In this document: piece after piece, positions 42,671 through 55,124 of the stretch
Numbering within the stretch: position 1 is the stretch's first letter
Layout of the letters: each line of letters begins with the position of its first letter
NCBI GenBank assembly: GCA_903813345.2
Contig: CAIIXF020000009.1
Coordinates: 1-64,000 of the forward strand
Source of the DNA: Owenia fusiformis
Lineage: Eukaryota; Annelida; Polychaeta; Sabellida; Oweniidae
Reading direction: 5' to 3'
Length of the DNA stretch: 64,000 bases
Notes under the pieces: generated by a model
Told to the model about the DNA's origin: nothing
Seen by the model: only the letters and a program-made list of their open reading frames with translations
The model's database searches: none
Program-made: the position numbers and the translations under genes

Positions 42671-43276
42671 CATTTTTTCCAGTTTTTTGGTCATTTCCGA
42701 GCGTCAGAGTGCGTCACCGTGCGTCACGGTGCGCCCCTGCGTGCGTCCCCGTGAGCCCCCGTGGCCCCTGCGCAACGATTTCGTCGGGAAGAAAAAATAG
42801 ATCTTAAAAAAATAATTCTTCATTGCATCATGTATATGAGCCTTTAAACTTAGAAATTACGAAATCCAGGTAGCTAGTGTCAATCAGCAAACCGATAAGG
42901 ACAAGGACGATTTGGCTGAGATCATGAGTTTAAATTTTTGAAAAAAATGTGGGTGGTCATTTTCAAATGCCTATATCTCGATGAATATTTGAGGTAGAAG
43001 GTTGAAATAAAAACCAAATCGTAGCTAAGAGATAGTTTCAGCCGACGGACGAAGTTTTTTCTGCAATTGCGCAATCTTGAAATGGCTAAAAATACGTTTC
43101 CGTCGAGTGTCCAAATTTAGCTTGAACGTTTTCTGGCATTTCGCTTATATAACAATCACGTGGGTATATACTAGCTTCCAAAACAAGTGGAATGATGCGT
43201 TTTTGACAGAAGAATGACCCCACATACCCGCAACAGAACGTAGCCACTTAGTCTCCGAAATATTGTAACGCGTGCA

Positions 43277-43282
43277 TATAAG
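43277..43282 (+). promoter_or_regulatory. TATA box of U6 gene 2
   Basis: TATAAG at -31 to -26 from the predicted U6 start, the place expected for a Pol III type 3 promoter. A proximal element would fall in the CTTAGTCTCCGAAATATTG region at about -60. Equivalent boxes are at 44023-44028 and 44769-44774. Confidence 0.7.
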
Positions 43283-43307
43283 TCAAGAATAGTCATATCT
43301 AAGAAGC

Positions 43308-43326
43308 GTAGCGCACTTCGGTGCCT

Positions 43327-43366
<40 letters not shown>

Positions 43367-43416
43367 GGCCCCTGCGCAAGGATGACACGCAAATTCGTGA
43401 AGCGTTCCATATTTTT
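43308..43416 (+). ncRNA. U6: U6 spliceosomal snRNA, complete
   Basis: Has the 5' stem-loop (GTAGCGCACTTCGGTGCCTAC), the ACAGAGA box that pairs with the 5' splice site, the AGATTAGCATGGCCC region that pairs with U4, the GCGCAAGGATGACACGC internal stem-loop and a T5 terminator. Length of about 107 nt fits the family. Only the 5' stem sequence differs markedly from vertebrate U6, with pairing kept. It has its own TATA box and is expected to be functional. Confidence 0.97.
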
Positions 43417-44022
43417 CATTTTTTCCAGTTTTTTGGTCATTTCCGAGCGTCAGAGTGCGTCACCGTGCGTCACGGTGCGCCCCTGCGTGCGTCCCCGTGA
43501 GCCCCCGTGGCCCCTGCGCAACGATTTCGTCGGGAAGAAAAAATAGATCTTAAAAAAATAATTCTTCATTGCATCATGTATATGAGCCTTTAAACTTAGA
43601 AATTACGAAATCCAGGTAGCTAGTGTCAATCAGCAAACCGATAAGGACAAGGACGATTTGGCTGAGATCATGAGTTTAAATTTTTGAAAAAAATGTGGGT
43701 GGTCATTTTCAAATGCCTATATCTCGATGAATATTTGAGGTAGAAGGTTGAAATAAAAACCAAATCGTAGCTAAGAGATAGTTTCAGCCGACGGACGAAG
43801 TTTTTTCTGCAATTGCGCAATCTTGAAATGGCTAAAAATACGTTTCCGTCGAGTGTCCAAATTTAGCTTGAACGTTTTCTGGCATTTCGCTTATATAACA
43901 ATCACGTGGGTATATACTAGCTTCCAAAACAAGTGGAATGATGCGTTTTTGACAGAAGAATGACCCCACATACCCGCAACAGAACGTAGCCACTTAGTCT
44001 CCGAAATATTGTAACGCGTGCA

Positions 44023-44028
44023 TATAAG
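44023..44028 (+). promoter_or_regulatory. TATA box of U6 gene 3
   Basis: TATAAG at the same -31 position, within an identical 746-bp unit. Confidence 0.7.
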
Positions 44029-44053
44029 TCAAGAATAGTCATATCTAAGAAGC

Positions 44054-44072
44054 GTAGCGCACTTCGGTGCCT

Positions 44073-44112
<40 letters not shown>

Positions 44113-44162
44113 GGCCCCTGCGCAAGGATGACACGCAAATTCGTGAAGCGTTCCATATTTTT
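44054..44162 (+). ncRNA. U6: U6 spliceosomal snRNA, complete
   Basis: Second complete copy, identical by eye to the one 746 bp upstream, including the upstream promoter region and T5 terminator. Confidence 0.97.
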
Positions 44163-44799
44163 CATTTTTTCCAGTTTTTTGGTCATTTCCGAGCGTCAGA
44201 GTGCGTCACCGTGCGTCACGGTGCGCCCCTGCGTGCGTCCCCGTGAGCCCCCGTGGCCCCTGCGCAACGATTTCGTCGGGAAGAAAAAATAGATCTTAAA
44301 AAAATAATTCTTCATTGCATCATGTATATGAGCCTTTAAACTTAGAAATTACGAAATCCAGGTAGCTAGTGTCAATCAGCAAACCGATAAGGACAAGGAC
44401 GATTTGGCTGAGATCATGAGTTTAAATTTTTGAAAAAAATGTGGGTGGTCATTTTCAAATGCCTATATCTCGATGAATATTTGAGGTAGAAGGTTGAAAT
44501 AAAAACCAAATCGTAGCTAAGAGATAGTTTCAGCCGACGGACGAAGTTTTTTCTGCAATTGCGCAATCTTGAAATGGCTAAAAATACGTTTCCGTCGAGT
44601 GTCCAAATTTAGCTTGAACGTTTTCTGGCATTTCGCTTATATAACAATCACGTGGGTATATACTAGCTTCCAAAACAAGTGGAATGATGCGTTTTTGACA
44701 GAAGAATGACCCCACATACCCGCAACAGAACGTAGCCACTTAGTCTCCGAAATATTGTAACGCGTGCATATAAGTCAAGAATAGTCATATCTAAGAAGC

Positions 44800-44818
44800 G
44801 TAGCGCACTTCGGTGCCT

Positions 44819-44858
<40 letters not shown>

Positions 44859-44865
44859 GGCCCCT
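44800..44865 (+). pseudogene. U6 snRNA 5' fragment joined to unit B copy 2
   Basis: U6 from the 5' hairpin to GCATGGCCCCT, then CACGCAATCTTCTC of unit B. The break is 7 bases earlier than in copy 1, and the AGGAACC start of unit B is missing, so this junction was trimmed or formed separately. The promoter TATA at 44769 is intact, so a chimeric transcript is possible. Confidence 0.9.
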
Positions 44866-47800
44866 CACGCAATCTTCTCTGTCAAAAAACACCTTGGGAA
44901 GGGCAAAGCACCTGGAAAGAGGCGTCAAACCGGAAGTTGACCTAGTTATTTCGAAATGTTAATTTACTGTTCTGTTAATGCAATAATAAAAATTTTTTTG
45001 GTGCCCCATTGAAATAACATGGGGGCCCCCTCCCCATGCCCATAACTCGCTTATTAGTGGGCAGGCCTGGCTGATTTTTTGACATAATCTTCGTGTAACA
45101 TCTCGTAATAATGCCCCAAGGTCAAATCGTCGAAAACTTTTTTCATTTTCGAAAAAATCGATTTTTTTATTTTACATTGACCCCCTCCCACTTTCAGTTC
45201 GTGCCTTTCCAATGGTCTATTTCAGCCGAGTTTTCGACAACAAAGTCCTATAACATGTCCAATAAAATCCCACTAATAAAATTTTCAATTTTTTTTTCGG
45301 AACATAGTGTTTAGGTTAATTTTTTTTTTACCCCCTCCCACTTCCGGTTCGTAGCTTTCCCATGGTCCATTTTAGCTGAAACTTCGAAGGCAGTTTCTCT
45401 AAACATGTGCCAAGAAGCTCCAATAGTCAAATTATTGATTTCTTTTTGTTTCAATGGTAAACTTCAAAATCATTTTTAACATGGCCCCCCTCCCACTTTG
45501 ACTTGACGGCCAGTTCTTGCCTTTCCGATGGTCCATTTTTGCTAAATTTTCGATATCAATTTCTCACTTCATGTCCCAAGAAGGCCTACTAATCAAATTA
45601 TTGATAACTTTGCATTTTCATGGTGAACTCAAAAAAATATTTTTAACATGGGCCCCCTCCCACTTCGACTCAACTTCCGGTTCGTGGCTTTCCATTGGTC
45701 TATTCTGGCCAAATCTTCGATATCAATCCCTCAGAACATGTCCAATAAGGTTCTACTAGGCAAAAAGTTGTCAATTCTAATTTTTCATGGTGATTTCAAA
45801 AAAAAATTCTTAGCCCACCCCCTCCTCATATTAAAAAACTAAAACTCATATTTTCAGGAAAGTATTCATTCAAATCATTTATTAAATCATATACATGTTA
45901 TTACATACATATATTACTTTATATCAAAAGATAGGTACAATGGAATTATCACGTAGAGTGAAAAATGAATTTGGGTTTTTGCCCATACCCCTACCCCATG
46001 GTAAAACTACAATTTGATTATTTCAAAGAATGTTGTTTCAAAACATCCAATATTTCATCTACATGTTATTACGTACACATATTATTTTATATAAATAGAT
46101 AAGAACAAATCGAAGCATCACATAGAGTGAAAAATGAATTTGGGTTTTTGACCCCATGCCCTTACACTGTCGTAAAACTACATCTTAATTATTTCAAATA
46201 ATTTAAGTTCAAAACATCCAATATTTCATCTACATTTTATTACGTACATATATTATTTGATATAAATAGATAAGAACAAGTTGAAGCATTACATAGAGTG
46301 AAGAATGAATTTGGGTTTTTGACCCCATGCCCTAACACTGTCGTGAAACTACATCTGAATATTTTCAAAGAATTTTGGCTCAAAACATCTAATATTTTGA
46401 AAACTAAGTAATATATACCTATATTATTAGATATCAAAAGATAAAAACATTCTAAGCATAACATAAAGTGAAAAATGAATTCTAGTTTTTGACCCCCACC
46501 CCTACCCCACTGTAAAACTATAAGTACATCATTATAAAGAATTATGACCCGATAGACATCATTTTTCAATTACTAACCCTATTCTATATGTATTTTCAGT
46601 CCAAGAAAGCACCGGGAAGTATACAGCATAAGCAAGACAGAAAAATGAATATGCGTTTTGAAAGAAACTCAATTTCTAAGACATTGAATCAATTGTATGA
46701 CATTATTCGTAAATATATGGTACAACATAAATTCAGTTACCCAGGAGTTGAACCTGGCACAAAGATGATTTAGATCTTTGAAGTAACCTACATAACTGGT
46801 CATTATGATGTGTACTCATACAAATAAAAAAATGTATACAATAAAAACAATGTATTAAAAATTGGATTTAATTTTAAAGTCCTAATATTTTCCCTATGCT
46901 TTCGTATGGACTTGAAACTGTCTTTGAATAATATATACACCTATCAATAAAGTAGAATTAGAAGTTTAAAGATAACGCCAGTGTTATTCTTCCCTCGGGA
47001 TGTCGTATGGTATCCTTAGCTTGAAGTATATTGAGATGCAGTTCTATTAAATCCATTAGGTCGATCCTCAAACCATGATGTTAGATATATAATACACGTT
47101 GATCCTTAATCCATAAGATGTACCATATGTGATCCATGTTTTATATATAATGATGTGTACATTATAATGTGACACACTTGATATCAGCTTGAAGTAATTA
47201 TCCACAATGCACTGTATACTCCATGATGTAGAATATATTCCGTGATGATTCCTAATATATGATAATCCATAGTACATGCTAGATGTACTAATTGTAATCC
47301 CGTGGGAAAATACAATTATGTATGCATAATGCATATTAATCGAACACATTTGATACTGTGATCATTTTCCATTCCATGTTACGATGAAATAGCAGCAATC
47401 CATGATGTTTAATATAAGACGATACGTGTAGAAGTGAACCATCATAGTGATGCTTTCATGCCGAACCCTGTAATAAAAAATAGAAACATATTTAGAATGC
47501 AAAATAAGTTCAAGAAGTTCATGCAAAATTAACATTGGATCACACTCTCTCATAAAATAGCTTAGAATAGTATGGAGTACAACATAAATTATATCTCTAT
47601 ATGATTTCGAGCTCATCGCTACCAAAACTACCCTGTGTCTTGGAGAACAGTAATAATAACTAGACTCTGAGGTTATTCCATCAAAATATTTATATTTCTT
47701 TTACCATGAGGTATTTAGTTCTATCTATAATTACTATGATAATAAGGCGTTAAACCGTTCCAAAATTACCCTTTGTTTCAGCAAACAGTAATGATAACTA

Positions 47801-50211
47801 GGCTCTGAGGTATCAGTCTAAACTTAAATAGCATGTCAACAATATTCTTAATAGCCCTGGAAGATATGAGTTTATGTAAATGCAACACTAACTCCACTTA
47901 CTTACCTCATGCTAACTTACCTATAGTACCACGGGTATCGTGGGCTTTGTGCTGGCGCTTTATTCAAAACATATGCTTAGGGGATATCCACGGTCAAATA
48001 TCATCCTGGAATAATACACGAATCCATTCAAAATGAGAAATAAAATGGTAAAAATCAACAATAATTTTTCTATTGCATATGCAAACTAGAAATAATTTAT
48101 ATGTAATTCATGCGATGAATTATAGATTTACGAGATTAATTATAGAGTCGATATCATTTTTTTCGGACTAAATATGCATGTAAGAAATAGCTAGGAATTT
48201 TTTAAATATTGCTATAACAAATATTTATCAGCATTTCATTAGCTCAATTCAGATTATGTTTTAAACGTACAAAATTATTCACTATAGAAATCCCCCTCCC
48301 TCCCCAACACTTACCTGTAGTAGTTCATGGCTGTATACAGATTTTGTGTAGCGATTTGTACTCGACACATGTTCGCAGCTTTTCAACGTCCAATCCTGAT
48401 CCTGGAATAATATATAAAACCATTCTATAAGATGAATCAAATATTCACGAATAAACACATATTCTAATTCCATGATCACAATTTAACATTACGCAAACAT
48501 GGACCCCAATTTCATGAAATATTTTTTGCTTTCTGTATACATCCAGGCATGAATTTTCTTTTTAAATTTGACAAAATTAGCAGTGTACGGTTTCCTGGAG
48601 GAGTGTGAAAATTTTTGCAAAATGACTGATGTCCATCAATAAATATATATTGCGATTCCATCATTGCATTTTAATATTACGCAAACATGACCATCCATTT
48701 CATGAAGTATTTTTTTGCTTTCTGTATACATTAAGGCATACATGATCTTCAAATATTCAACAGAATTAGCATTGTACGTCTTCCGGTATGAGCGTGAAAA
48801 TTTTTGCAAATTGGCAGATAAACACCAATGAGTTTATATTCTAATTCCATGATCACGATTTAACATTACGCAAACATGGACTCCTCTTCAAGAAAATCAT
48901 TTTGCTTTCTGTAGGCATTAGGGCATGACTTTTCTTTGAAAATTTGACAAAATTAGTATGATACGCATTCCCGTAGGAGCATGAAAATTTTTGCAAACTG
49001 ACTAATATCCATCAATATATTTTGATTTCATAATGGCAATTTAACATTACGCAAATATGGATACCCTTTTCATCGAGATTTTTTCGGCTTTCTGTATAGC
49101 TACAGCAATGTATGCATTTTTTAAATTAGGATAAATCAGCATTGTACACAGTCCTGAATGGACGTGATAATTTTTGCAAATTGTCAACCAATATCCACCA
49201 ATGAATATATATTCTGATTTTATGATCACAATTTAGCATTACGTAAACCTTCTATCTGACATGTACATTCAAAATGGAGAGGTAGACTACTTGAAGATAA
49301 TATACAAGTAACGGCAAAGGTCTATCGGTACGTGATTCCTGGAATTAATCGATATACATTCAATCTTTATAAATAACCGATATGGGTGCCAGTAATATTA
49401 AATCTAGGTACCAAGGGTATTACGTGATGGTTTGTACCCTACGTACATGTTTCTATATTTCATTCATATCCTGAAAAGTTGCCGAGATGTGTTCAAGTTA
49501 CATTCAGATGGACTACAGGGTCAAAATAACTGTGTACACTATAGAATGCAATTTAGACCACTTTGAGGTATCTAAATGAACTCAAGTGAGTTTTTGGTCT
49601 TTGTACATGTGGTGGCCCTCTAGATATACACCAAGATTTCTTCAAACAGGTTCAAAAGCAAGAATATAATAGGATATCCCATTGAAAACAATGGCCAAAG
49701 TAGCCCAAAATTAGAAATATTTTTTTCAAGAAATAAAGTCAAAATCCAGCCTTTTCGTCTGATTAGATCGAATAAATACATAGTATTACACATCTGTGGA
49801 AGAGGAATAGCTATTTGATCCATCCAGAAAGGAGATATAAGGCCGAGAGTACGACAAATTTGAGAAAAAGTTTTTGAAAAAGTTTTAAAATATTTTTCAA
49901 CTTCAGATCGAATTTTGAACTGTTTTGGCCAACGTAGCCACTAACCTTGTTACTGGTCCGAAAGAATATGTCCTTAGGAACATTTCGCTTCCATCCATTA
50001 GCTTCCAAGGTGCCTTGAAACTAGAGTAATTCGTAGAAATATGCGAGAAAATTTGTCCACTTCAAATCCAAAAGCCTCCATTATGGATTCGAAGCAAAGT
50101 CAGTTTGAAAGCTCGTCTCTGATTGGCTCCCGGCTGAATTCAGAACAAATTCAGAACGAAATCAGAACAATTCAGAACAAATTCAGAACAAACCGACCAA
50201 TCACAGTCCAG
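44866..50211 (+). mobile_element. Unit B copy 2, about 5.35 kb
   Basis: Colinear with copy 1 (offset 7478 bp at the left, 7653 bp at the right after an extra 170-bp repeat unit and small indels). It lacks the last roughly 70 bp (including the TTTAGCTTGACCCGA end) and runs directly into copy 3. Noncoding. Confidence 0.85.
46735..46789 (-). other. tRNA-like fold in unit B copy 2
   Basis: Same 55-nt fold as at 39086-39140. Stems and the GGTTCAACTCC motif are unchanged. Confidence 0.45.
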
Positions 50212-51300
50212 TAGGAACCCACGCAATCTTCTCTGTCAAAAAACACCTTGGGAAGGGCAAAGCACCTGGAAAGAGGCGTCAAACCGGAAGTTGACCTAGT
50301 TATTTCGAAATGTTAATTTACTGTTCTGTTAATGCAATAATAAAAATTTTTTTGGTGCCCCATTGAAATAACATGGGGGCCCCCTCCCCATGCCCATAAC
50401 TCGCTTATTAGTGGGCAGGCCTGGCTGATTTTTTGACATAATCTTCGTGTAACATCTCGTAATAATGCCCCAAGGTCAAATCGTCGAAAACTTTTTTCAT
50501 TTTCGAAAAAATCGATTTTTTTATTTTACATTGACCCCCTCCCACTTTCAGTTCGTGCCTTTCCAATGGTCTATTTCAGCCGAGTTTTCGACAACAAAGT
50601 CCTATAACATGTCCAATAAAATCCCACTAATAAAATTTTCAATTTTTTTTTCGGAACATAGTGTTTAGGTTAATTTTTTTTTTACCCCCTCCCACTTCCG
50701 GTTCGTAGCTTTCCCATGGTCCATTTTAGCTGAAACTTCGAAGGCAGTTTCTCTAAACATGTGCCAAGAAGCTCCAATAGTCAAATTATTGATTTCTTTT
50801 TGTTTCAATGGTAAACTTCAAAATCATTTTTAACATGGCCCCCCTCCCACTTTGACTTGACGGCCAGTTCTTGCCTTTCCGATGGTCCATTTTTGCTAAA
50901 TTTTCGATATCAATTTCTCACTTCATGTCCCAAGAAGGCCTACTAATCAAATTATTGATAACTTTGCATTTTCATGGTGAACTCAAAAAAATATTTTTAA
51001 CATGGGCCCCCTCCCACTTCGACTCAACTTCCGGTTCGTGGCTTTCCATTGGTCTATTCTGGCCAAATCTTCGATATCAATCCCTCAGAACATGTCCAAT
51101 AAGGTTCTACTAGGCAAAAAGTTGTCAATTCTAATTTTTCATGGTGATTTCAAAAAAAAATTCTTAGCCCACCCCCTCCTCATATTAAAAAACTAAAACT
51201 CATATTTTCAGGAAAGTATTCATTCAAATCATTTATTAAATCATATACATGTTATTACATACATATATTACTTTATATCAAAAGATAGGTACAATGGAAT
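50212..51300 (+). mobile_element. Unit B copy 3, left 1.1 kb, cut by the gap
   Basis: Begins TAGGAACCCACGCAATC and matches copy 2 from 44866 on at an offset of 5354 bp, apparently without differences. Such identity at a gap edge may reflect real head-to-tail duplication or an unresolved assembly overlap. Confidence 0.8.
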
Positions 51301-51800
51301 NNNNNNNNNNNNNNNNNNNNNNNNNNNNNNNNNNNNNNNNNNNNNNNNNNNNNNNNNNNNNNNNNNNNNNNNNNNNNNNNNNNNNNNNNNNNNNNNNNNN
51401 NNNNNNNNNNNNNNNNNNNNNNNNNNNNNNNNNNNNNNNNNNNNNNNNNNNNNNNNNNNNNNNNNNNNNNNNNNNNNNNNNNNNNNNNNNNNNNNNNNNN
51501 NNNNNNNNNNNNNNNNNNNNNNNNNNNNNNNNNNNNNNNNNNNNNNNNNNNNNNNNNNNNNNNNNNNNNNNNNNNNNNNNNNNNNNNNNNNNNNNNNNNN
51601 NNNNNNNNNNNNNNNNNNNNNNNNNNNNNNNNNNNNNNNNNNNNNNNNNNNNNNNNNNNNNNNNNNNNNNNNNNNNNNNNNNNNNNNNNNNNNNNNNNNN
51701 NNNNNNNNNNNNNNNNNNNNNNNNNNNNNNNNNNNNNNNNNNNNNNNNNNNNNNNNNNNNNNNNNNNNNNNNNNNNNNNNNNNNNNNNNNNNNNNNNNNN
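51301..51800. other. Assembly gap, 500 N
   Basis: Exactly 500 N. It hides the right end of unit B copy 3 and whatever separates it from unique sequence at 51801. Confidence 0.99.
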
Positions 51801-52397
51801 CTGTGGTATTGGGTTTAACTTGTTGAACTAATAGAAGGCGTGAATACAGTAACGTTTGAATATAATATATTTTACTTGTTTCTGTGTGGTTCGCTTGAAC
51901 TATATGCATGTGTTCACTTTTTACAAATACAACTGATAAATCCAGGTGCCGACAAATTCAATCCATGAGTTTCTTTTCAATCTTAATGAGTTGTAAATGA
52001 TACGTCTTACATCTATTTAAGTGTTTTTAACTTTTGTACTATGTCGATTATTTTAATTTTCTATTATAATTTTGCAGATTATCGATGTCAATGAAAGTTT
52101 TGGGTTTGTTTATATTCTTTCTTTAGGTGCTTTATTTCACCATGGGCTGTTGATAGCCCCTGATAGTCACTGAAATAGTCTCTAGTGCTCGGCCGGTTTA
52201 ATATTTTGGACTTTTCTCTAATGCTGCGATTTTTACTTTGGCATTACTTGAAAAGTAAGAATCTGTATGGTAAGTAAACACACAATCTTATGTTTGGAGA
52301 AGTTGTATGTTTGGATAAGTGTATGCACAGCCAAAATGTCTATTTCGCGCAACTTTGTTGGAGTCATTTTTGAATTTTTTGATTTCATATCTTTTAG

Positions 52398-52504
52398 GTG
52401 ATTTTGTAGAAAGTATTTTGCAATGTGTGAAAAGAATTAAAGCCCAAGACTTGAAGCATTGTAGTCGATTCATTCCACACAAGCACTTTGTATCTCTGAG
52501 ATAA
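52398..52504 (+). CDS. Possible terminal exon, unrecognised gene
   Basis: The acceptor TTTCATATCTTTTAG is followed by an open frame DFVESILQCVKRIKAQDLKH then CSRFIPHKHFVSLR and a TAA. The composition is protein-like and the acceptor is good, but there is no donor, clear poly(A) signal or recognised domain. Earlier exons could lie in the gap. Confidence 0.3.
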
Positions 52505-52591
52505 ACAATTAAAATCATAACATTAACTGTTGAAGAAAACATATAATCGTTCATAGGGAACTATTATATGAAATGGAAATACTAATACTTG

Positions 52592-53264
52592 AAAGGAGTG
52601 GTATTGATATGGAAAACTTTTTGAACACACTCTTAAACCAGTCATAAAAAATCTAAAAATTTTGCACATCGTCAATTTAATCGTCATCTTTTGAATGGTA
52701 ACTATATTGCTTTAGAAAACACATCAAACACTTGTTTTGTTCTTGGTATCATGTTTCCAGAGTGAAATAAAACATCTTTCCAAACCTCATTGGAACAAAA
52801 CGACATAAACACAAAATGTTTAGGTCTCTCAAAATTGTAATTGTATGAAGGAAATTTTGGTTGATTTTAAAAAAGTATTTTGTAAATGAAATAAAAGTTT
52901 ATCTTGAATTTTATCTATTTTTTGGAGTTTTGTTTTAATTTTTTGAATACTTTTTTAAAATTAACGAAAAATTCTTTTGTATAACTATAAAATTGAGAGG
53001 TCAAAAAACATGTTTTATATGCTATTTTGTTCCAACAAGGTTCGGAAAGACATTTTATTTCATTCTAAAGAATTGGTAGAAAGGAGCAAGAACAATTGCA
53101 CTAAAAAAACAAAAAATGTTTCTAAATCATTTTTGCATCAAATTGTTGTCAATCAGTCAACATTATATAAAATACTGTGTTTTTTTCTTACAGAATGTTT
53201 TCAATGATTGGTTTAAGAGAAAACATTGTTGAATTCAGTTCTCCATATCGATACCACTCCTTTT
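52592..53264. mobile_element. Fold-back MITE, about 670 bp
   Basis: AAGGAGTGGTATTGATATGG at the left is inverted as CCATATCGATACCACTCCTT at the right. Inner parts also pair (GAAATAAAACATCTTTCC with the inverse of GGAAAGACATTTTATTTC), so almost the whole element folds on itself. Noncoding. Confidence 0.85.
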
Positions 53265-53292
53265 AATAATAATTTTATTGAATTCTTTTCAG

Positions 53293-53407
53293 GTATTCTC
53301 TTGGACTTGAACACACACATTTGTGCAGTGTATTATCTTTGGAAAATGTTGTAAATGTACTTCCAATGGACCCACTGTCAAGAAAAGTTAAGGTCAGATG
53401 TTTTGAT
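53293..53407 (+). CDS. Candidate internal exon, unrecognised gene
   Basis: Between TTGAATTCTTTTCAG and GAT|GTAAGT, one frame is open for all 38 codons: YSLGLEHTHLCSVLSLENVV then NVLPMDPLSRKVKVRCFD. The other two frames have stops. It ends in phase 0, matching the next candidate exon. No domain is recognised. Confidence 0.4.
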
Positions 53408-53616
53408 GTAAGTATTAGTGCAGAACATGATATAATAGACGGATAATATGATACATGTATATAATTAAAGTCTTAAATCATTTTGGGTTAAGTAAAGCAT
53501 TCACATTCGATTTACTTTCACCTCACTTCATGTTTATTTTTTAATATTCTCTAAATAATGTACTGCCTTTGAATTCATATTAAAAACTTCAGCTTCATGC
53601 TTTGCTTTCATTCCAG

Positions 53617-53667
53617 GATTTTCAGATACTGGAGGATCATCGAAGCACTTTTATGGTCATATATTGA
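53617..53667 (+). CDS. Candidate terminal exon following 53293-53407
   Basis: The acceptor TTTGCTTTCATTCCAG is followed in phase 0 by DFQILEDHRSTFMVIY and a stop. With the previous exon it would give a short C-terminus. No canonical AATAAA follows closely. Treat as tentative. Confidence 0.3.
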   Translation, partial: DFQILEDHRSTFMVIY

Positions 53668-54969
53668 CGTATCAGGTGTACCACGTTTGACAAGTATTTC
53701 CTAAGCAAAAGATGAAATATATAATAATAGGGTATCATCAACAAGTCTGCAAAACATATAAGAGATCAGTTTCAATTCATGTGAGTATTGTCAATCTCAA
53801 GACAGCATGTCAAATGAATTCAATATCATTGGACAAGTAACTTATTTCAACCTAAGTTCAATGTGGCCTCCAGATTCCTTCACAACGAAACAAAAAAACA
53901 ATAGAAATCCTTTTGTGTATTTCCTCAAATAATATCTTGTGACATATTCATCATGTCCTTAAGCACTTGTTCTGTCAATTTTTTCCTCTTTCAAAGAGTC
54001 ATATGGTATTACTATTAGGGCTATATGAAGGTACATTTATGGTCATTGTATCCACTTTTGCATTTTCTATTGAATATGTTGTTGCTTGATCCATTGAAGC
54101 ATGGGAAATAAGACTATAAAGCTCTTGCTACGATTTACCTGAAAAACAAAAGCCTGGATCATTTTTCGAGAAATGATATTTAATATAAAATGGACATATC
54201 TTTTTGCTTGCAAATTCTCCAGGCCTATCCCGTTTTGATTATTTCTTTGGAGAGTATACCTAAAAGAGAAGGTCTATGCTAACAATTAACAATACCCAAA
54301 CTATTGATGCAACCTAAGAAGTAAGAATAACATTCAAACAGAGATAAGACAAGTTAGACAGTGTCATTAGAAACTTCAGTTTGCAAGTAGCCAAGTAATT
54401 CAACACCAATGAGCTTACATTGTGCGCATATACCTATTCAGCTGTGCTTGCTAACAACAAAACTAAAAGGTCTGTAAGACAGGGCTCTTAAAAAGTTATT
54501 AAGTTTTTCTTTCATAGAAAATGCTACTTTATCAAAGATGGATACAATTTTTTAGACCACTCTGTACATGTACTACTTGAAATTGATCTCTTTTATATTT
54601 CCTATTATATTATACTTAGGCTTATAATTATTTATTCTATAACATATTTTTATAAAACTTATTTATTGTAATGTTTTGTATGTCATCACCCAAGACCCAA
54701 TGCAAGGGTTTCATTAGCAGCAGGCAACAGGCGATTTCACCTGTTGTTTTCACAAAATTGCCTGTTGTTTTTAGGGACTTTTCCATTTTAAATTCATGAT
54801 TTCCATTAATTTTGCCTGTTGTGAGAAATTCTAGTGAAACCCCTGCAATGATGGTGATATAAATGATGCAATTTGATTTATCACATGTTACATTCAGACA
54901 TTCTCTACTTTTTATTATAAAATAGTAAACATAGTGTAAAAATCTAAAGAATAGCTGGAGAGGTCTTAT
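53668..54969. other. Intergenic or intronic, nothing recognised
   Basis: No gene found. 54653-54690 (AAAACTTATTTATT, TTTTGTATGTCATCACCCAA) recurs in the same direction at 55931-55970, bracketing the mariner and inverted-repeat material between them. Confidence 0.5.
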
Positions 54970-55124
54970 ACGAGGAGTGATCAATAAGTAATGGACACTT
55001 TTTTACACAGATACTTTTTATTGACCAATCCCTTTGATTTTCCTACCAGTGATACATCATTCAATTATCTATCAATTCTGAAGATTTGAAGACAAAATAT
55101 ATAATACATGTTGATATATTCTTA
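54970..55124 (+). mobile_element. Mariner-type left end
   Basis: ACGAGGAGTGATCAATAAGT followed by AATGGACAC matches the general form of irritans/mariner terminal repeats. I see no matching inverted end downstream, so this is a relic broken by the element at 55125. Confidence 0.5.

Larger units (their letters stand above)
42628..44865 (+). repeat. 746-bp tandem units of the U6 locus, three copies
   Basis: Landmarks recur every 746 bp (GCGCAAGGATGAC at 42628, 43374, 44120; unit start AAGAAGCGTAGC at 43301, 44047, 44793). Copies look identical by eye, indicating very recent duplication, gene conversion or an assembly effect. Each spacer again contains TGGCCCCTGCGCAA about 85 bp after the U6 terminator, a short echo of the U6 target sequence. 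Confidence 0.95.
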
